Source: Curtobacterium sp. VKM Ac-2865 (GTDB lineage: Bacteria; Actinomycetota; Actinomycetes; Actinomycetales; Microbacteriaceae). Taken from it: a stretch of DNA of 64,000 nucleotides. The DNA is taken from the NCBI RefSeq assembly GCF_015350905.1, contig NZ_JADKRZ010000003.1:310001-374000 (forward strand), read 5' to 3'. The notes under the pieces were generated by a model. It searched no databases. It saw nothing but the letters and a program-made list of their open reading frames with translations, and had not been told where the DNA came from. A program made the translations under genes and the position numbers. The first letter of the stretch is position 1; every line of letters starts with the position of its first letter. Shown one piece after another: positions 14,840-22,843 of this stretch.

Positions 14840-17083
14840 GTGTCCGAACCGACCGAGATCGACCGCGAGCGAACGTACGTCGACGGACTCTTCGTCCGCC
14901 TCGACGAGCTGACCGCCGAGGCCGAACAACGCCTCGCCGAGACCCGCCGTCAGGCCGTCGGCGGCAACCACCAGAGCCGCAGCGAACGCGACGCCTTCGC
15001 CCGGCTCTACGAGGACACCATCCACACGCTCGAGCGCGTCGGGGACCGGCTGGTGTTCGGCCGGCTCGAGGTCGCGGACCCGCCCGCCGACGAGTCCGCC
15101 TTCCGGTACATCGGCCGCGTGGGGCTCCGCGACGCCGAGCACCGCCCGCTGCTGCTCGACTGGCGCGTGCCGGGGGCCAGCGCGTTCTACCAGGCCACCG
15201 CCGCGTACCCGATGGGCATGCGGGCCCGTCGTCACCTGTCGCTCGAGGGCCGCAGCGTCGTCGGCGTCGAGGACGAGGTCTTCGACGCGACCCTGTACGA
15301 CGACGAGCGCACCCACCTGCAGGGCGAGGGCGCGCTGCTCGCCGCCGTCACCGCCGAGCGCACCGGCCGGATGACCGACATCGTCGCGACGATCCAGGGC
15401 GAACAGGACCGCATCATCCGCTCCCCGCTGGAGGGCGTCCTGATCGTGCAGGGCGGCCCCGGCACCGGCAAGACCGCCGTGGCGCTGCACCGCGCTGCGT
15501 ACCTGCTGTACTCCTACCGCGAGCGCCTGCGCGGGTCCGGCGTGCTCGTCGTCGGGCCGTCCCCGGCGTTCCTGACCTACATCGAGCAGGTGCTGCCGTC
15601 CCTCGGCGAGACCGGTGTCGTGATGGCGTCCCTCGGCTCGCTCTACCCGGGGCTGCACGCCACCCGACACGACCGCCGCGAGGTCGCTGCGGTCAAGGGC
15701 TCCGGCGAGATGGCGGACCTGCTCCGCCGCGCGGTCCGGTCGCGCCAGGTCGTGCCGACGGAGTCCGTCGAGCTCGACGTCGAGGGCGAGCGGCTCGTCG
15801 TGCCGCCGCAGCTCGTCGCGGACGCCATGCACCGCGCCCAGGACCGCGGCAAGCCGCACAACGTCGCCCGGGTGTCGTTCAACAAGGGCGCGCTCGACGC
15901 GATGACGAAGCTCCTCGCCGAGCAGCTCCGACAGCGCGGCACGACGGTGGACGACGCCGACATCAAGGTGCTGCGCGAGGACATCCGGTCCTCGTACGAC
16001 GCCCGCGTCCTGCTCAACACCGCGTGGCTGCCGCTGCCCGCGGAGAAGCTGCTCGAGGACCTCTACGCGCGGCCGAACTGGTTGGCGTCCCTCACGCCGA
16101 ACTGGTCGCCGGAGCGCCGGGCCATGCTCGCCCGGGAGCGCGGCGCCGGCTTCACGGTGGAGGACGTCCCCCTGCTCGACGAGGCCGCCGAGCTCCTCGG
16201 CACGTTCGACCCGACCGGCGGTGCGGCGAAACGCCAGGCGAAGGCCAGCCGGAACCGCGACATCGAGAACGCCCGCCAGGCCATCGAGAACATGGGCGTC
16301 GAGGGCATCGTCTCCGCGGAAGAGGTGGCGGGTGCGTTCGCCGAGGGCGGCGACCCCCGCTCCACGGCCGAGCGAGCCGCCGAGGACCGCGAGTGGACCT
16401 ACGGGCACATCGTCGTCGACGAGGCCCAGGAGCTCTCGCCGATGCAGTGGCGGGTGCTCGCCCGGCGCAACCCGCTCCGGTCGTTCACGATCGTCGGGGA
16501 CATGGCGCAGGGGTCCTCGCCCGGCGCCGCCCGCACGTGGGAGGACGTCATCGGCGCGCTCGCCCGTCGCCGCCGGGGCCGCGCGCCGCAGGTGCCGCTC
16601 GACCACCGCGTCGCCGAGCTCACCGTGAACTACCGCACCCCGCGCTCCATCGTCGAGGCCGCCGGCGCGTTCGCCACCGCGGCTGGACTCACCGTCACCG
16701 CGAACCAGGCGGTCCGGGACGGCGACCCGGTGGAGCGCGTGTCGGTGTCGCGGGCCGAGGTCCTCGACACCGTCGCCGCCCGCGTGACGGGGGAGCGGTC
16801 GCACATCGGCTCGGGGACGATCGGCGTGATCGTGCCGGAGGCGCAGGTGGACGTGGTCCGCCAGCGGCTCGCCCAGGGTGACCTCGACGTCCGGAGTCTC
16901 GGGTCGCCACGACCGGGCTCGGTCACGGTGCTCACCGGGGCGGACGCCAAGGGCCTGGAGTTCGACGGCGTGGTGCTCGTGGACCCGGACGGGGTCGGGG
17001 CGGACGCCGCCCGTGCCGCCGCCGCGGTCTACGTCGCGATGACCCGTCCCACGCGGCGGCTCACCGTCATCGACGTGGTCTGA
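14840..17083 (+). CDS. helD: HelD/HelR-type RNA polymerase-recycling ATPase (UvrD-like helicase fold)
   Basis: A 747-residue superfamily 1 NTPase. The N-terminal coiled segment (ERTYVDGLFVRLDELTAEAEQRLAETRR) would reach into RNA polymerase. The Walker A GGPGTGKT is near residues 205-212, Walker B VVDEAQELSPMQW near 525, and later UvrD-like motifs include TIVGDMAQ, VNYRTPRSI, VLTGADAKGLEFDGVVLVDP and YVAMTRPTRRL. In actinobacteria this family releases stalled or rifampicin-bound polymerase from DNA (HelR). I start at GTG 14840, with GAAGGG eight bases upstream. Whether it protects against rifamycins here is inference. A true repair helicase is less likely because of the long N-terminal arm. 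Confidence 0.85.
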   Translation: MSEPTEIDRERTYVDGLFVRLDELTAEAEQRLAETRRQAVGGNHQSRSERDAFARLYEDTIHTLERVGDRLVFGRLEVADPPADESAFRYIGRVGLRDAEHRPLLLDWRVPGASAFYQATAAYPMGMRARRHLSLEGRSVVGVEDEVFDATLYDDERTHLQGEGALLAAVTAERTGRMTDIVATIQGEQDRIIRSPLEGVLIVQGGPGTGKTAVALHRAAYLLYSYRERLRGSGVLVVGPSPAFLTYIEQVLPSLGETGVVMASLGSLYPGLHATRHDRREVAAVKGSGEMADLLRRAVRSRQVVPTESVELDVEGERLVVPPQLVADAMHRAQDRGKPHNVARVSFNKGALDAMTKLLAEQLRQRGTTVDDADIKVLREDIRSSYDARVLLNTAWLPLPAEKLLEDLYARPNWLASLTPNWSPERRAMLARERGAGFTVEDVPLLDEAAELLGTFDPTGGAAKRQAKASRNRDIENARQAIENMGVEGIVSAEEVAGAFAEGGDPRSTAERAAEDREWTYGHIVVDEAQELSPMQWRVLARRNPLRSFTIVGDMAQGSSPGAARTWEDVIGALARRRRGRAPQVPLDHRVAELTVNYRTPRSIVEAAGAFATAAGLTVTANQAVRDGDPVERVSVSRAEVLDTVAARVTGERSHIGSGTIGVIVPEAQVDVVRQRLAQGDLDVRSLGSPRPGSVTVLTGADAKGLEFDGVVLVDPDGVGADAARAAAAVYVAMTRPTRRLTVIDVV

Positions 17084-17111
17084 CCCAGCCAGGAGGCCCG
17101 GGTCGGCCCCG

Positions 17112-17375
17112 TCAGTCCGGCTCGCCCTCGGTCCGCACCCGCTCCACGAGCGCGGCCAGCGGGCCGTCGAGCACGCGGCCCGGCACCCGGACCGTGGTGC
17201 TCGCGACGGTGATCGTCCAGACGTAGTCGTCGGGCACCGGCGCCACCGGCTGGCGCGCCGCACGAGGCACGGCGTCGACCAGGTCGGACCAGCCGTCCGG
17301 GTCGGCGTCCGTGTCGATCCGCCAGCCCCGGCTGAGCCCGGCGAACCCACCGCTCCGACGCACGAGGATCTGCAT
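17112..17375 (-). CDS. emfourin-like inhibitor of the neighbouring M4 protease
   Basis: An 87-residue cytoplasmic protein beginning MQILVRRSGGFAGLSRGW. The pattern I.V.RSGGFAG, a central D..W..LVDAVPR segment and a strand pair (VWTITVASTTVRVPGRVL) match the emfourin (M4in) family as I remember it: small slow-binding inhibitors encoded next to protealysin-like M4 proteases. The protease gene ends only 39 bases upstream on the same strand, which supports the assignment. It also has its own -10 (TAGGGT, 17383-17388) seven bases before the ATG, so it could be made independently of the protease. Confidence 0.75.
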   Translation of the reverse strand: MQILVRRSGGFAGLSRGWRIDTDADPDGWSDLVDAVPRAARQPVAPVPDDYVWTITVASTTVRVPGRVLDGPLAALVERVRTEGEPD

Positions 17376-17382
17376 GGGGCCG

Positions 17383-17388
17383 ACCCTA
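17383..17388 (-). promoter_or_regulatory. -10 element (TAGGGT) for the emfourin gene
   Basis: On the minus strand the hexamer ends seven bases before ATG 17375. It would give a leaderless inhibitor transcript starting inside the 39-bp gap after the protease gene. Confidence 0.5.
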
Positions 17389-17414
17389 CGCCGGGCCGTG
17401 GCCTGCCCGGGTGG

Positions 17415-18473
17415 TCAGTCGAGCACGCCGACCGTGCGCCACGCATCGGCCACGGCGACGGACTGCGCGGAGCCCGCGCCGAACCGCGCGTCGGCCGCCG
17501 ACACCGTGACCCGTGCGAAGCCGGCGAAGTCGATCGACGCGGTGACCTCGGCCGAGGTCAGGGCGTCCCACCACACCGCGCCGGCACCCTGCCAGGCGTT
17601 CCCACCGATCGCCGTGGCGGCGAGGAAGAACGCGTGGTTCGGGATGCCCGAGTTCGTGTGCACGCCGCCGGCGTCGTCGTCGGTCTCGACGTAGTCGGCC
17701 ATCGTCGCCGGCTGCGGGTCCTTCCCGAGCACCGGGTCGTCGTACGCGGTGCCCGGCGCCCGCATCGATCGGAGCGCGACCCCGTGCACGGCGGGCGTGA
17801 ACAGCCCCTCGCCGATGAGCCAGCTGGCCTCGGCGGCGGTCTGCCCGGCGGCGTACTGCGCCACGAGCGATCCGAAGACGTCGCTGACGGACTCGTTCAG
17901 CGCACCGGACTGCCCCTGGTACGTCAGGTCGGCCGTGTACTGGGTGACCCCGTGGGCGAGCTCGTGCCCGATGACGTCGAGCGCCACGGTGAAGCGCGTG
18001 AAGACCTCGCCGTCCCCGTCGCCGAAGACCATCCGGGAGCCGTCCCAGTACGCGTTGTCGTAGTCCTTCCCGTAGTGCACGGTGGCGTCGAGGGGGAGCC
18101 CGGCGCCGTCGATCGACACCCGCCCGAAGACGTCGAGCCAGAACGCGTGGGTGGCGCCGAGCCCCGCGTAGGCCTCGTCCACGGCGGCGTCACCGGTGTC
18201 GGGTGCGCCCTCGGTCCGGACGACGGAGCCGGGCAGCGTGGTGGTGCCCTGCGCGTCGGCGATGGTGCGCTGCGGTGACGCGTCCGGCGCGGTGGCCGTG
18301 CGCGGGGCACGGAGCGACCGGGTCTTCGGCGCCTGCACGGCGTCGAGTGACGCCAGTGCCGTCCGTGCCGCCGGGGTGGCACGGGGGAACGCGTCGGTCG
18401 GCGCGTCGGCGATGGCGCGCAGCAGGTACGGCGGGACGACGGAGCGGAGCGGGGCGGCGGTCATGCCAGCCAT
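17415..18473 (-). CDS. protealysin-type M4 metalloprotease
   Basis: A 352-residue thermolysin-family zinc protease. HELAH (H170, E171, H174) and the third zinc ligand Glu in NESVSDVFG (E194) are intact, as is the GGVHTNSGIPNHAFF segment with the catalytic His. There is no signal peptide. The short N-terminal propeptide carries SVVPPYLL (residues 11-18), the PPYL motif typical of protealysin-like precursors, which lack the long thermolysin propeptide. These enzymes can act inside the cell or leave without a Sec signal. ATG 18473 has AGGGG four bases upstream. It is paired with the emfourin gene downstream. Confidence 0.92.
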   Translation of the reverse strand: MAGMTAAPLRSVVPPYLLRAIADAPTDAFPRATPAARTALASLDAVQAPKTRSLRAPRTATAPDASPQRTIADAQGTTTLPGSVVRTEGAPDTGDAAVDEAYAGLGATHAFWLDVFGRVSIDGAGLPLDATVHYGKDYDNAYWDGSRMVFGDGDGEVFTRFTVALDVIGHELAHGVTQYTADLTYQGQSGALNESVSDVFGSLVAQYAAGQTAAEASWLIGEGLFTPAVHGVALRSMRAPGTAYDDPVLGKDPQPATMADYVETDDDAGGVHTNSGIPNHAFFLAATAIGGNAWQGAGAVWWDALTSAEVTASIDFAGFARVTVSAADARFGAGSAQSVAVADAWRTVGVLD

Positions 18474-18499
18474 GCAACCCCTGGGCACCGACACTCGCG

Positions 18500-19576
18500 T
18501 CAGTCGTCGGGGTCCTTGCGGTTCTCGACCAGGTCGAGTGCGTACGACTCCCACCACTGCCCGGCCGCCGGTCCGCCGTTGCAGGTACCGTCGCTCAGCC
18601 CCGGTGTCTTCACCCAGAGCAGGGCGTCCAGCCGCGAGGAACCGGCCGCCACGTGCGGCGACTGCCCGAGTCCGGCACCCTCCGGGTTGCACCAGGTACC
18701 GAGCCACCCGCGGCCGTTGCGGGACACGTCGATGACGAAGTGCGGGTCGCCGCCGATCGCGTCGGCGAGCCGGTCGGCGTAGGCGCGCTCCTGGTCGACG
18801 CGGTAGAAGTTCGACACGTTCGTGAAGAAGCCCTGCGTCCGGTCCACCCCGGCCTGCCGCAGCCAGCCGGCCATCGTGGCGGTCGGCACGCGGTTCTCGT
18901 TCCCACCGTCGAGGTACACCGTCAGCCCGTGTCCGCTGAGTTCGTCGACGGCCTTGCGGAGCAGCGGCAGCCGGGAGTCCGACAGGCGCTTGCAGACGTT
19001 GATCTGCGCGATGGCGTCGGGCTCGACGAGCACGACCGCGTGCGCCCCCGCCGTCGCCCGCACGACGGAGCGGACCCATGGCAGGTACTCCGCCGCGGTG
19101 GTCCCGCCCTTCGAGTAGTGGCCGCAGTCCCGGTCGGGGATCGTGTACAGGACGAAGACCGGCGTCTTGTCCTGCCGGCGGGCGTTCGCCATGACCTGCC
19201 GGACGGTCTCGCGGGTCGTCGTGACGGACGGGTCCGTGAGCCAGGTCGCGATCGGTTCGTCGGCGATGACGGCGATCCGCTGCGCCGTGGTGGTGTCGCC
19301 GTCGGCCCGTGCCTGGGTCTCCCGTCGGCCGGCCTGGTTCGCACTGGCGGGTTGCCGGGCGAGTCCACCGGGGAAGGCCTGGGCGGCGGTCTGTCGGTCG
19401 ACGATCCGACGCCCGTCCGGGCCGTTCGGCACGGTCGGCAGCCAGAGGGCCACCCCGACGACCACCGCGACCACGACCGCGGCGGCCCCGCCGATCCACG
19501 CCCACTGGCGCCCGGCGCTGGTCCGTCGACGGGGACCGGGCGCGCGGTCGTGTGCTGGCAGCTGCTGGTCCGGCAT
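18500..19576 (-). CDS. membrane-anchored glycoside hydrolase family 6 (endoglucanase)
   Basis: A 358-residue GH6 enzyme that hydrolyses beta-1,4-glucan with inversion. An uncleaved transmembrane anchor lies at about residues 25-46 ([22 protein letters not shown]), and the catalytic domain fills the rest. The signature [12 protein letters not shown] includes the Asp at about 150 and the paired Cys; [11 protein letters not shown] has the proton-donor Asp near 187. There is no carbohydrate-binding module. ATG 19576 is fixed by GGGAGGA eight bases upstream. It ends 26 bases before the M4 protease start on the same strand, so both extracellular-type hydrolases may share a transcript. Confidence 0.9.
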   Translation of the reverse strand: MPDQQLPAHDRAPGPRRRTSAGRQWAWIGGAAAVVVAVVVGVALWLPTVPNGPDGRRIVDRQTAAQAFPGGLARQPASANQAGRRETQARADGDTTTAQRIAVIADEPIATWLTDPSVTTTRETVRQVMANARRQDKTPVFVLYTIPDRDCGHYSKGGTTAAEYLPWVRSVVRATAGAHAVVLVEPDAIAQINVCKRLSDSRLPLLRKAVDELSGHGLTVYLDGGNENRVPTATMAGWLRQAGVDRTQGFFTNVSNFYRVDQERAYADRLADAIGGDPHFVIDVSRNGRGWLGTWCNPEGAGLGQSPHVAAGSSRLDALLWVKTPGLSDGTCNGGPAAGQWWESYALDLVENRKDPDD

Positions 19577-19725
19577 CGAGCGGTCCTCCCTGGTCACCAC
19601 CGCGCGTCGCGACGATGCCCATGCTTCCACCCGTCGGTGTCCACGGCCACCCCGCACCGGCGATCGCCCAGCATCGGCGCTGCTGCTGCCCAGGAGCGCT
19701 CCAGGTCCCGCGCAGGACGGTGCCC

Positions 19726-19731
19726 CACACT
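19726..19731 (+). promoter_or_regulatory. -10-like element (CACACT) for the VanZ-like gene
   Basis: It ends six bases before ATG 19738 with no Shine-Dalgarno, the same geometry as the TANNNT leaderless starts elsewhere, but with C at the first position. Confidence 0.3.
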
Positions 19732-19737
19732 GTCCGG

Positions 19738-20184
19738 ATGCTCCGGAAACTCCTCCTCCTCGCCCTCACGGCGGCCTACGCCTGGGTGATCTGGCGGATG
19801 ACGCTGACGCCGCACGTGTTCACGTCGGCCGAGAACTCCCTGGTGCTGCACGCCATCGCCTGGGCGCAGCACCTGCCGCACGGGTCGTGGTTGACGTACG
19901 ACCGCACCGAGTTCCTGGCGAACATCGCGATGTTCGTCCCCGTCGGGATGATCGCGGCGATGTGGTTGCCGCGGCGCTGGTGGTTCCTGGCGGCCGTCGT
20001 GGCCGTCGGGCTGTCCGCGGGCATCGAGCTCGCCCAGGGGGCCCTGCTGCCGTACCGCGTGTCCGACCCGCGCGACGTGCTGTCGAACGGCCTCGGCGGA
20101 CTCCTCGGCGCCACGCTGGTCGGCTTCGTCCGCAGCCTGCTGCCGGCACCCCGGCGCCGACGCCTGCGCGCCCGCACCGTCTGA
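19738..20184 (+). CDS. VanZ-like family membrane protein
   Basis: A 148-residue protein with four hydrophobic helices in the VanZ-like arrangement. The conserved block [24 protein letters not shown] is followed by [35 protein letters not shown], which holds the E-Q...R..D..D..N pattern of the family. VanZ itself raises teicoplanin resistance in enterococci; most relatives have no proven role, so I do not infer resistance. ATG 19738 starts directly at the first helix. A basic tail ([11 protein letters not shown]) ends the protein. Confidence 0.85.
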   Translation: MLRKLLLLALTAAYAWVIWRMTLTPHVFTSAENSLVLHAIAWAQHLPHGSWLTYDRTEFLANIAMFVPVGMIAAMWLPRRWWFLAAVVAVGLSAGIELAQGALLPYRVSDPRDVLSNGLGGLLGATLVGFVRSLLPAPRRRRLRARTV

Positions 20185-20218
20185 CCCTGCCGACGCCCTC
20201 GGCGGTCCAGTGCTCTGG

Positions 20219-20224
20219 TAGGCT
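20219..20224 (+). promoter_or_regulatory. -10 element (TAGGCT) of rpsO
   Basis: It lies about 85 bases before the rpsO ATG. The leader includes a small hairpin CACAC-ATCAG-GTGTG, which could take part in S15 autoregulation, though I cannot show that. Confidence 0.45.
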
Positions 20225-20309
20225 CTCCAGGTTGCCGTCGAACGGCCGCGGACAAAGAGCGCTCACACATCAGGTGTGGGCACCGCGCAACGGACAGAAG
20301 GGGATCACC

Positions 20310-20579
20310 ATGGCACTTGATGCACAGGTCAAGCAGGAGATCATCGAAGAGTACGCGACCCACCCGGGCGACACCGGATCCCCCGAGGTCCAGGTCGCCG
20401 TTCTGACGCGTCGTATCAACGACCTGAACGAGCACCTCAAGGAGCACAAGCACGACCACCACTCGCGTCGTGGTCTGCTGCTCATGGTCGGCCAGCGTCG
20501 CCGCCTCCTCGGCTACCTCTCGAACGTCGACATCGCCCGCTACCGTGCGCTCATCGAGCGTCTCGGTCTGCGCCGCTAG
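20310..20579 (+). CDS. rpsO: 30S ribosomal protein S15
   Basis: An 89-residue protein of exactly the usual length for S15, a primary binder of the 16S rRNA central domain. The family pattern is complete, from the N-terminal helix through [26 protein letters not shown] and [21 protein letters not shown] to the end. The ribosome site AAGGGG precedes ATG 20310. In many bacteria rpsO is followed directly by pnp; here an FMN reductase and a cell-wall gene lie between them, and a strong terminator closes rpsO. Confidence 0.98.
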   Translation: MALDAQVKQEIIEEYATHPGDTGSPEVQVAVLTRRINDLNEHLKEHKHDHHSRRGLLLMVGQRRRLLGYLSNVDIARYRALIERLGLRR

Positions 20580-20600
20580 TCGTCGCCGCACCGCTTGACC

Positions 20601-20637
20601 GAACGCCCCGGCCCTCGTCGTGAGGACCGGGGCGTTC
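20601..20637. terminator. rpsO terminator
   Basis: Arms GAACGCCCCGG(C)CCTC and GAGG(A)CCGGGGCGTTC with a short loop, followed by TTCGTTCC. It lies 21 bases after the rpsO stop. Confidence 0.8.
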
Positions 20638-20690
20638 TTCGTTCCTCCGGACGAGTCCGCGGGAATGTGCGCGTGGGCACGTCGGTTCGG

Positions 20691-20712
20691 TAGAGTGTTC
20701 ATGCAAACGCAT
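20691..20712 (+). promoter_or_regulatory. -10 element and palindromic operator of the FMN reductase gene
   Basis: TAGAGT (20691-20696) is followed by the palindrome ATGC-AAAC-GCAT at 20701-20712, which covers the expected transcription start. A repressor bound there would block initiation; MarR- or LacI-type operators have this form. Confidence 0.45.
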
Positions 20713-20731
20713 TGAAAGATCGGGAGTTCCC

Positions 20732-21352
20732 ATGACCACCATCACCGTCGTCTCCGCCGGGCTCTCCGAGCCGTCCTCGACCCGCCTGCTCGCCGACCGC
20801 CTGGTCGAGTCCGCCGTCGCCGCGGTCGAGGCCCAGGACGGAGGCACGCCCCGCGTCGTGCACGTCGAGCTGCGTCCGCTGGCGCACGAGGTCGTCGACG
20901 CGATGCTCACCGGCTTCCAGGCGCCCGCACTCGCTGCCGCCACGGCCGCGGTGGTCGAGGCCGATGCGCTCGTGTTCGTCTCGCCGGTCTTCACCGCCGG
21001 CATGAGCGGCCTGGCGAAGTCGTTCCTCGACGTCATGGACAAGGACGCCCTCACCGACATGCCGGTCCTCCTCGCGGCGACGGCAGGAACGTCCCGGCAC
21101 TCGCTTGCGATCGAGCACGGCATGCGCCCCGTGTTCGCCTACCTCCGCGCGGCCGTCGTGCCCACCGGCGTCTTCGCCGCGACCGACGACTGGGGCACCG
21201 AGGGCGACCAGGCGGCCCTGGCCGGTCGCATCCGCCGGGCCGGTGCCGACCTCGCCTGGGCGATCGGGGCCTCCCGTCGGGTCCCGCAGGACGCGGCCGC
21301 CCTGCCGGAGGTCACCGACTTCGCGAGCCTGCTCGGCGGCCTGGGCCACTGA
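20732..21352 (+). CDS. NADPH-dependent FMN reductase, CE1759-like
   Basis: A 206-residue flavodoxin-fold reductase. The phosphate-binding loop VSAGLSEPSSTRLLADRL and the FMN-contacting FVSPVFTAGMSGLAKSFLDVM are intact, followed by PVLLAATAGTSRHSLAIEHGMRPVFAYL. The family supplies reduced flavin and is often paired with a luciferase-like monooxygenase, but no such partner is adjacent here. GGGAG precedes ATG 20732, and a palindrome in the promoter suggests specific repression. Oxidative or thiol stress control is a common theme for this group and is inference here. Confidence 0.88.
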   Translation: MTTITVVSAGLSEPSSTRLLADRLVESAVAAVEAQDGGTPRVVHVELRPLAHEVVDAMLTGFQAPALAAATAAVVEADALVFVSPVFTAGMSGLAKSFLDVMDKDALTDMPVLLAATAGTSRHSLAIEHGMRPVFAYLRAAVVPTGVFAATDDWGTEGDQAALAGRIRRAGADLAWAIGASRRVPQDAAALPEVTDFASLLGGLGH

Positions 21353-21373
21353 CCCACCCGCGGTGCCGACGCG

Positions 21374-22564
21374 TCAGTACCAGTGCGGGTTGACGCTCAT
21401 CTCGTGGTTCCACGCCCCGCACGGGGTGCCGTAGCTGCTCTTGATGTACGCCAGGCCCCAGTTCACCTGGGTGTCCTGGTTCGTGCGCCAGTCCGCGCCG
21501 GCGGCGGCGAGCTTGGACGCCGGCAGCGCCTGGGGGATGCCGTACGCACCGCTCGAGGCGTTGAGGGCGTTCGCGCGCCAGCCGGACTCCTGCGTCCACA
21601 GGGAGACGAGGCAGCCGAACTGGTCGTCACCCCAGCCGTAGCTCGGCAGGGCGCCGCGCGCGTAGGCCTGCGCGGCGGCCGGGTCGACCGTCACGCCACC
21701 GGTGTCCGGGTAGGCGTTGCCCGGGGCCGCGGCAGCCGGGGTGCCGGCGGACGCCTGCGCTGCCGCGGCCGCCTGTGCAGCAGCCTGGGCGGCCGCTGCC
21801 TGCGCTGCCGCCTGCGCGGCGACGGCGCGCCCGACCTCGTAGCGTCGTTCCGTCTCGGCGGTGGAGTCCTGCAGCGACGCGAGCTGCGCGTACAGCTGCT
21901 TGCTGTGCGACTGGGTCGACGCCACGGCCCGGTCGGCCCGGTCCTCGGCGGTCTTCGCCGCGGCCGCCTTCGTCTCGGCCGCCGCGGCGAGGGACGCCCG
22001 CTCGGACTCGGCCCGCCGCGCCTGGTCGCCGAGCGAGGACGCCGTCCCGGCTGCCACGGAGGCGTCGTCCATCACGCCGGACCACGTGGTCGTGAGCTGG
22101 TCGATCGCACCGAGCTGGTAGAGCAGCTGGCTCGGGTCCTTCGTCGTCGCGATCCTGGTGGTCATCTGGTCGCCCGAGCCGTCGCGGTAGAGGCTCGCCG
22201 CGAGCTGTCCGGCACGCGTCCGCGCGCGCTCGGCGGTCGCCCTGGCAGCATCGGCCTGGGCCTGGAGGCTCGTGGCGGTCTGGGTGGCCGACTGCAGGTC
22301 CGCCTCGGCCCGGCTCGCGACCGCGGAGGCGTCGAGGGCGACCTGCGACTTCGTGGCCGCCTCCGCCTGGGCTGACCGGAGTGCGGCCTTGACCCGCTGG
22401 ACCTCGGCCCGCTTGGCGGTCTCGTTGCCCTTGGCCTGTTGCACGTCCTGCCAGCTCGGGTACTCGGTGGCGCCGGCCGGCACCGCGGTCACGAGAGAGC
22501 CGACGAGCGCACCGACGGCCACGACGGCCGCGACGAGTACGCGTCTTCCAGGACTACGACGCAT
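21374..22564 (-). CDS. secreted coiled-coil protein with a lytic-transglycosylase-like domain
   Basis: A 396-residue exported protein. A Sec signal peptide (residues 1-33, ending PAGATEYPS) precedes a long coiled coil (about 40-250, Ala/Glu/Arg heptads), then an Ala/Gln linker ([18 protein letters not shown]). The C-terminal 95-residue lysozyme-like fold has [13 protein letters not shown], with a candidate catalytic Glu, and [13 protein letters not shown]. This architecture matches resuscitation or aggregation-promoting-factor-like cell-wall hydrolases; the coiled coil may sense or engage an FtsX-type partner. It is leaderless: TACCCT at 22571-22576 lies six bases before the ATG. Confidence 0.85.
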   Translation of the reverse strand: MRRSPGRRVLVAAVVAVGALVGSLVTAVPAGATEYPSWQDVQQAKGNETAKRAEVQRVKAALRSAQAEAATKSQVALDASAVASRAEADLQSATQTATSLQAQADAARATAERARTRAGQLAASLYRDGSGDQMTTRIATTKDPSQLLYQLGAIDQLTTTWSGVMDDASVAAGTASSLGDQARRAESERASLAAAAETKAAAAKTAEDRADRAVASTQSHSKQLYAQLASLQDSTAETERRYEVGRAVAAQAAAQAAAAQAAAQAAAAAQASAGTPAAAAPGNAYPDTGGVTVDPAAAQAYARGALPSYGWGDDQFGCLVSLWTQESGWRANALNASSGAYGIPQALPASKLAAAGADWRTNQDTQVNWGLAYIKSSYGTPCGAWNHEMSVNPHWY

Positions 22565-22570
22565 GGGGGA

Positions 22571-22576
22571 AGGGTA
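22571..22576 (-). promoter_or_regulatory. -10 element (TACCCT) for the lytic-transglycosylase-like gene
   Basis: On the minus strand it ends six bases before ATG 22564 and no ribosome site intervenes, so the message is probably leaderless. Confidence 0.5.
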
Positions 22577-22629
22577 CCGAGGACACGCCCGTTCGCCGCC
22601 AGCCTCGCCGCCGATGCAGCGCCCGATGC

Positions 22630-22635
22630 TAAAGT
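22630..22635 (+). promoter_or_regulatory. -10 element (TAAAGT) of pnp
   Basis: It predicts a leader of about 200 bases before the pnp start codon. The leader contains paired ACGTG segments near 22780-22800. A structured pnp leader would fit the RNase III-linked autoregulation known for pnp in other bacteria. Confidence 0.4.
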
Positions 22636-22843
22636 CAGGGCGTCCGGGGACCGTTTCCCGAGACGCCACACAACATCGCACGCAGACCGGCACGAAGCTG
22701 GTCATCGGTGGTGGCATGCGGGCCGAGGGTTCCCGACTGCTTCTACTGCTGGCCAGGCATGCGTTCCGCGTCGTGGAGCGCACGTGCACCCACGTGTGCC
22801 CGAGGCCGGGTCTGCTGCACCACAGACGCAAGGAGGCATCCTC

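Noticed and set aside
14057..17446. An 1129-codon minus-strand frame opposite the HelD-like and aldo/keto reductase genes
   Set aside because: Its product is low in hydrophobic order and lacks motifs; both plus-strand proteins are complete and recognisable.
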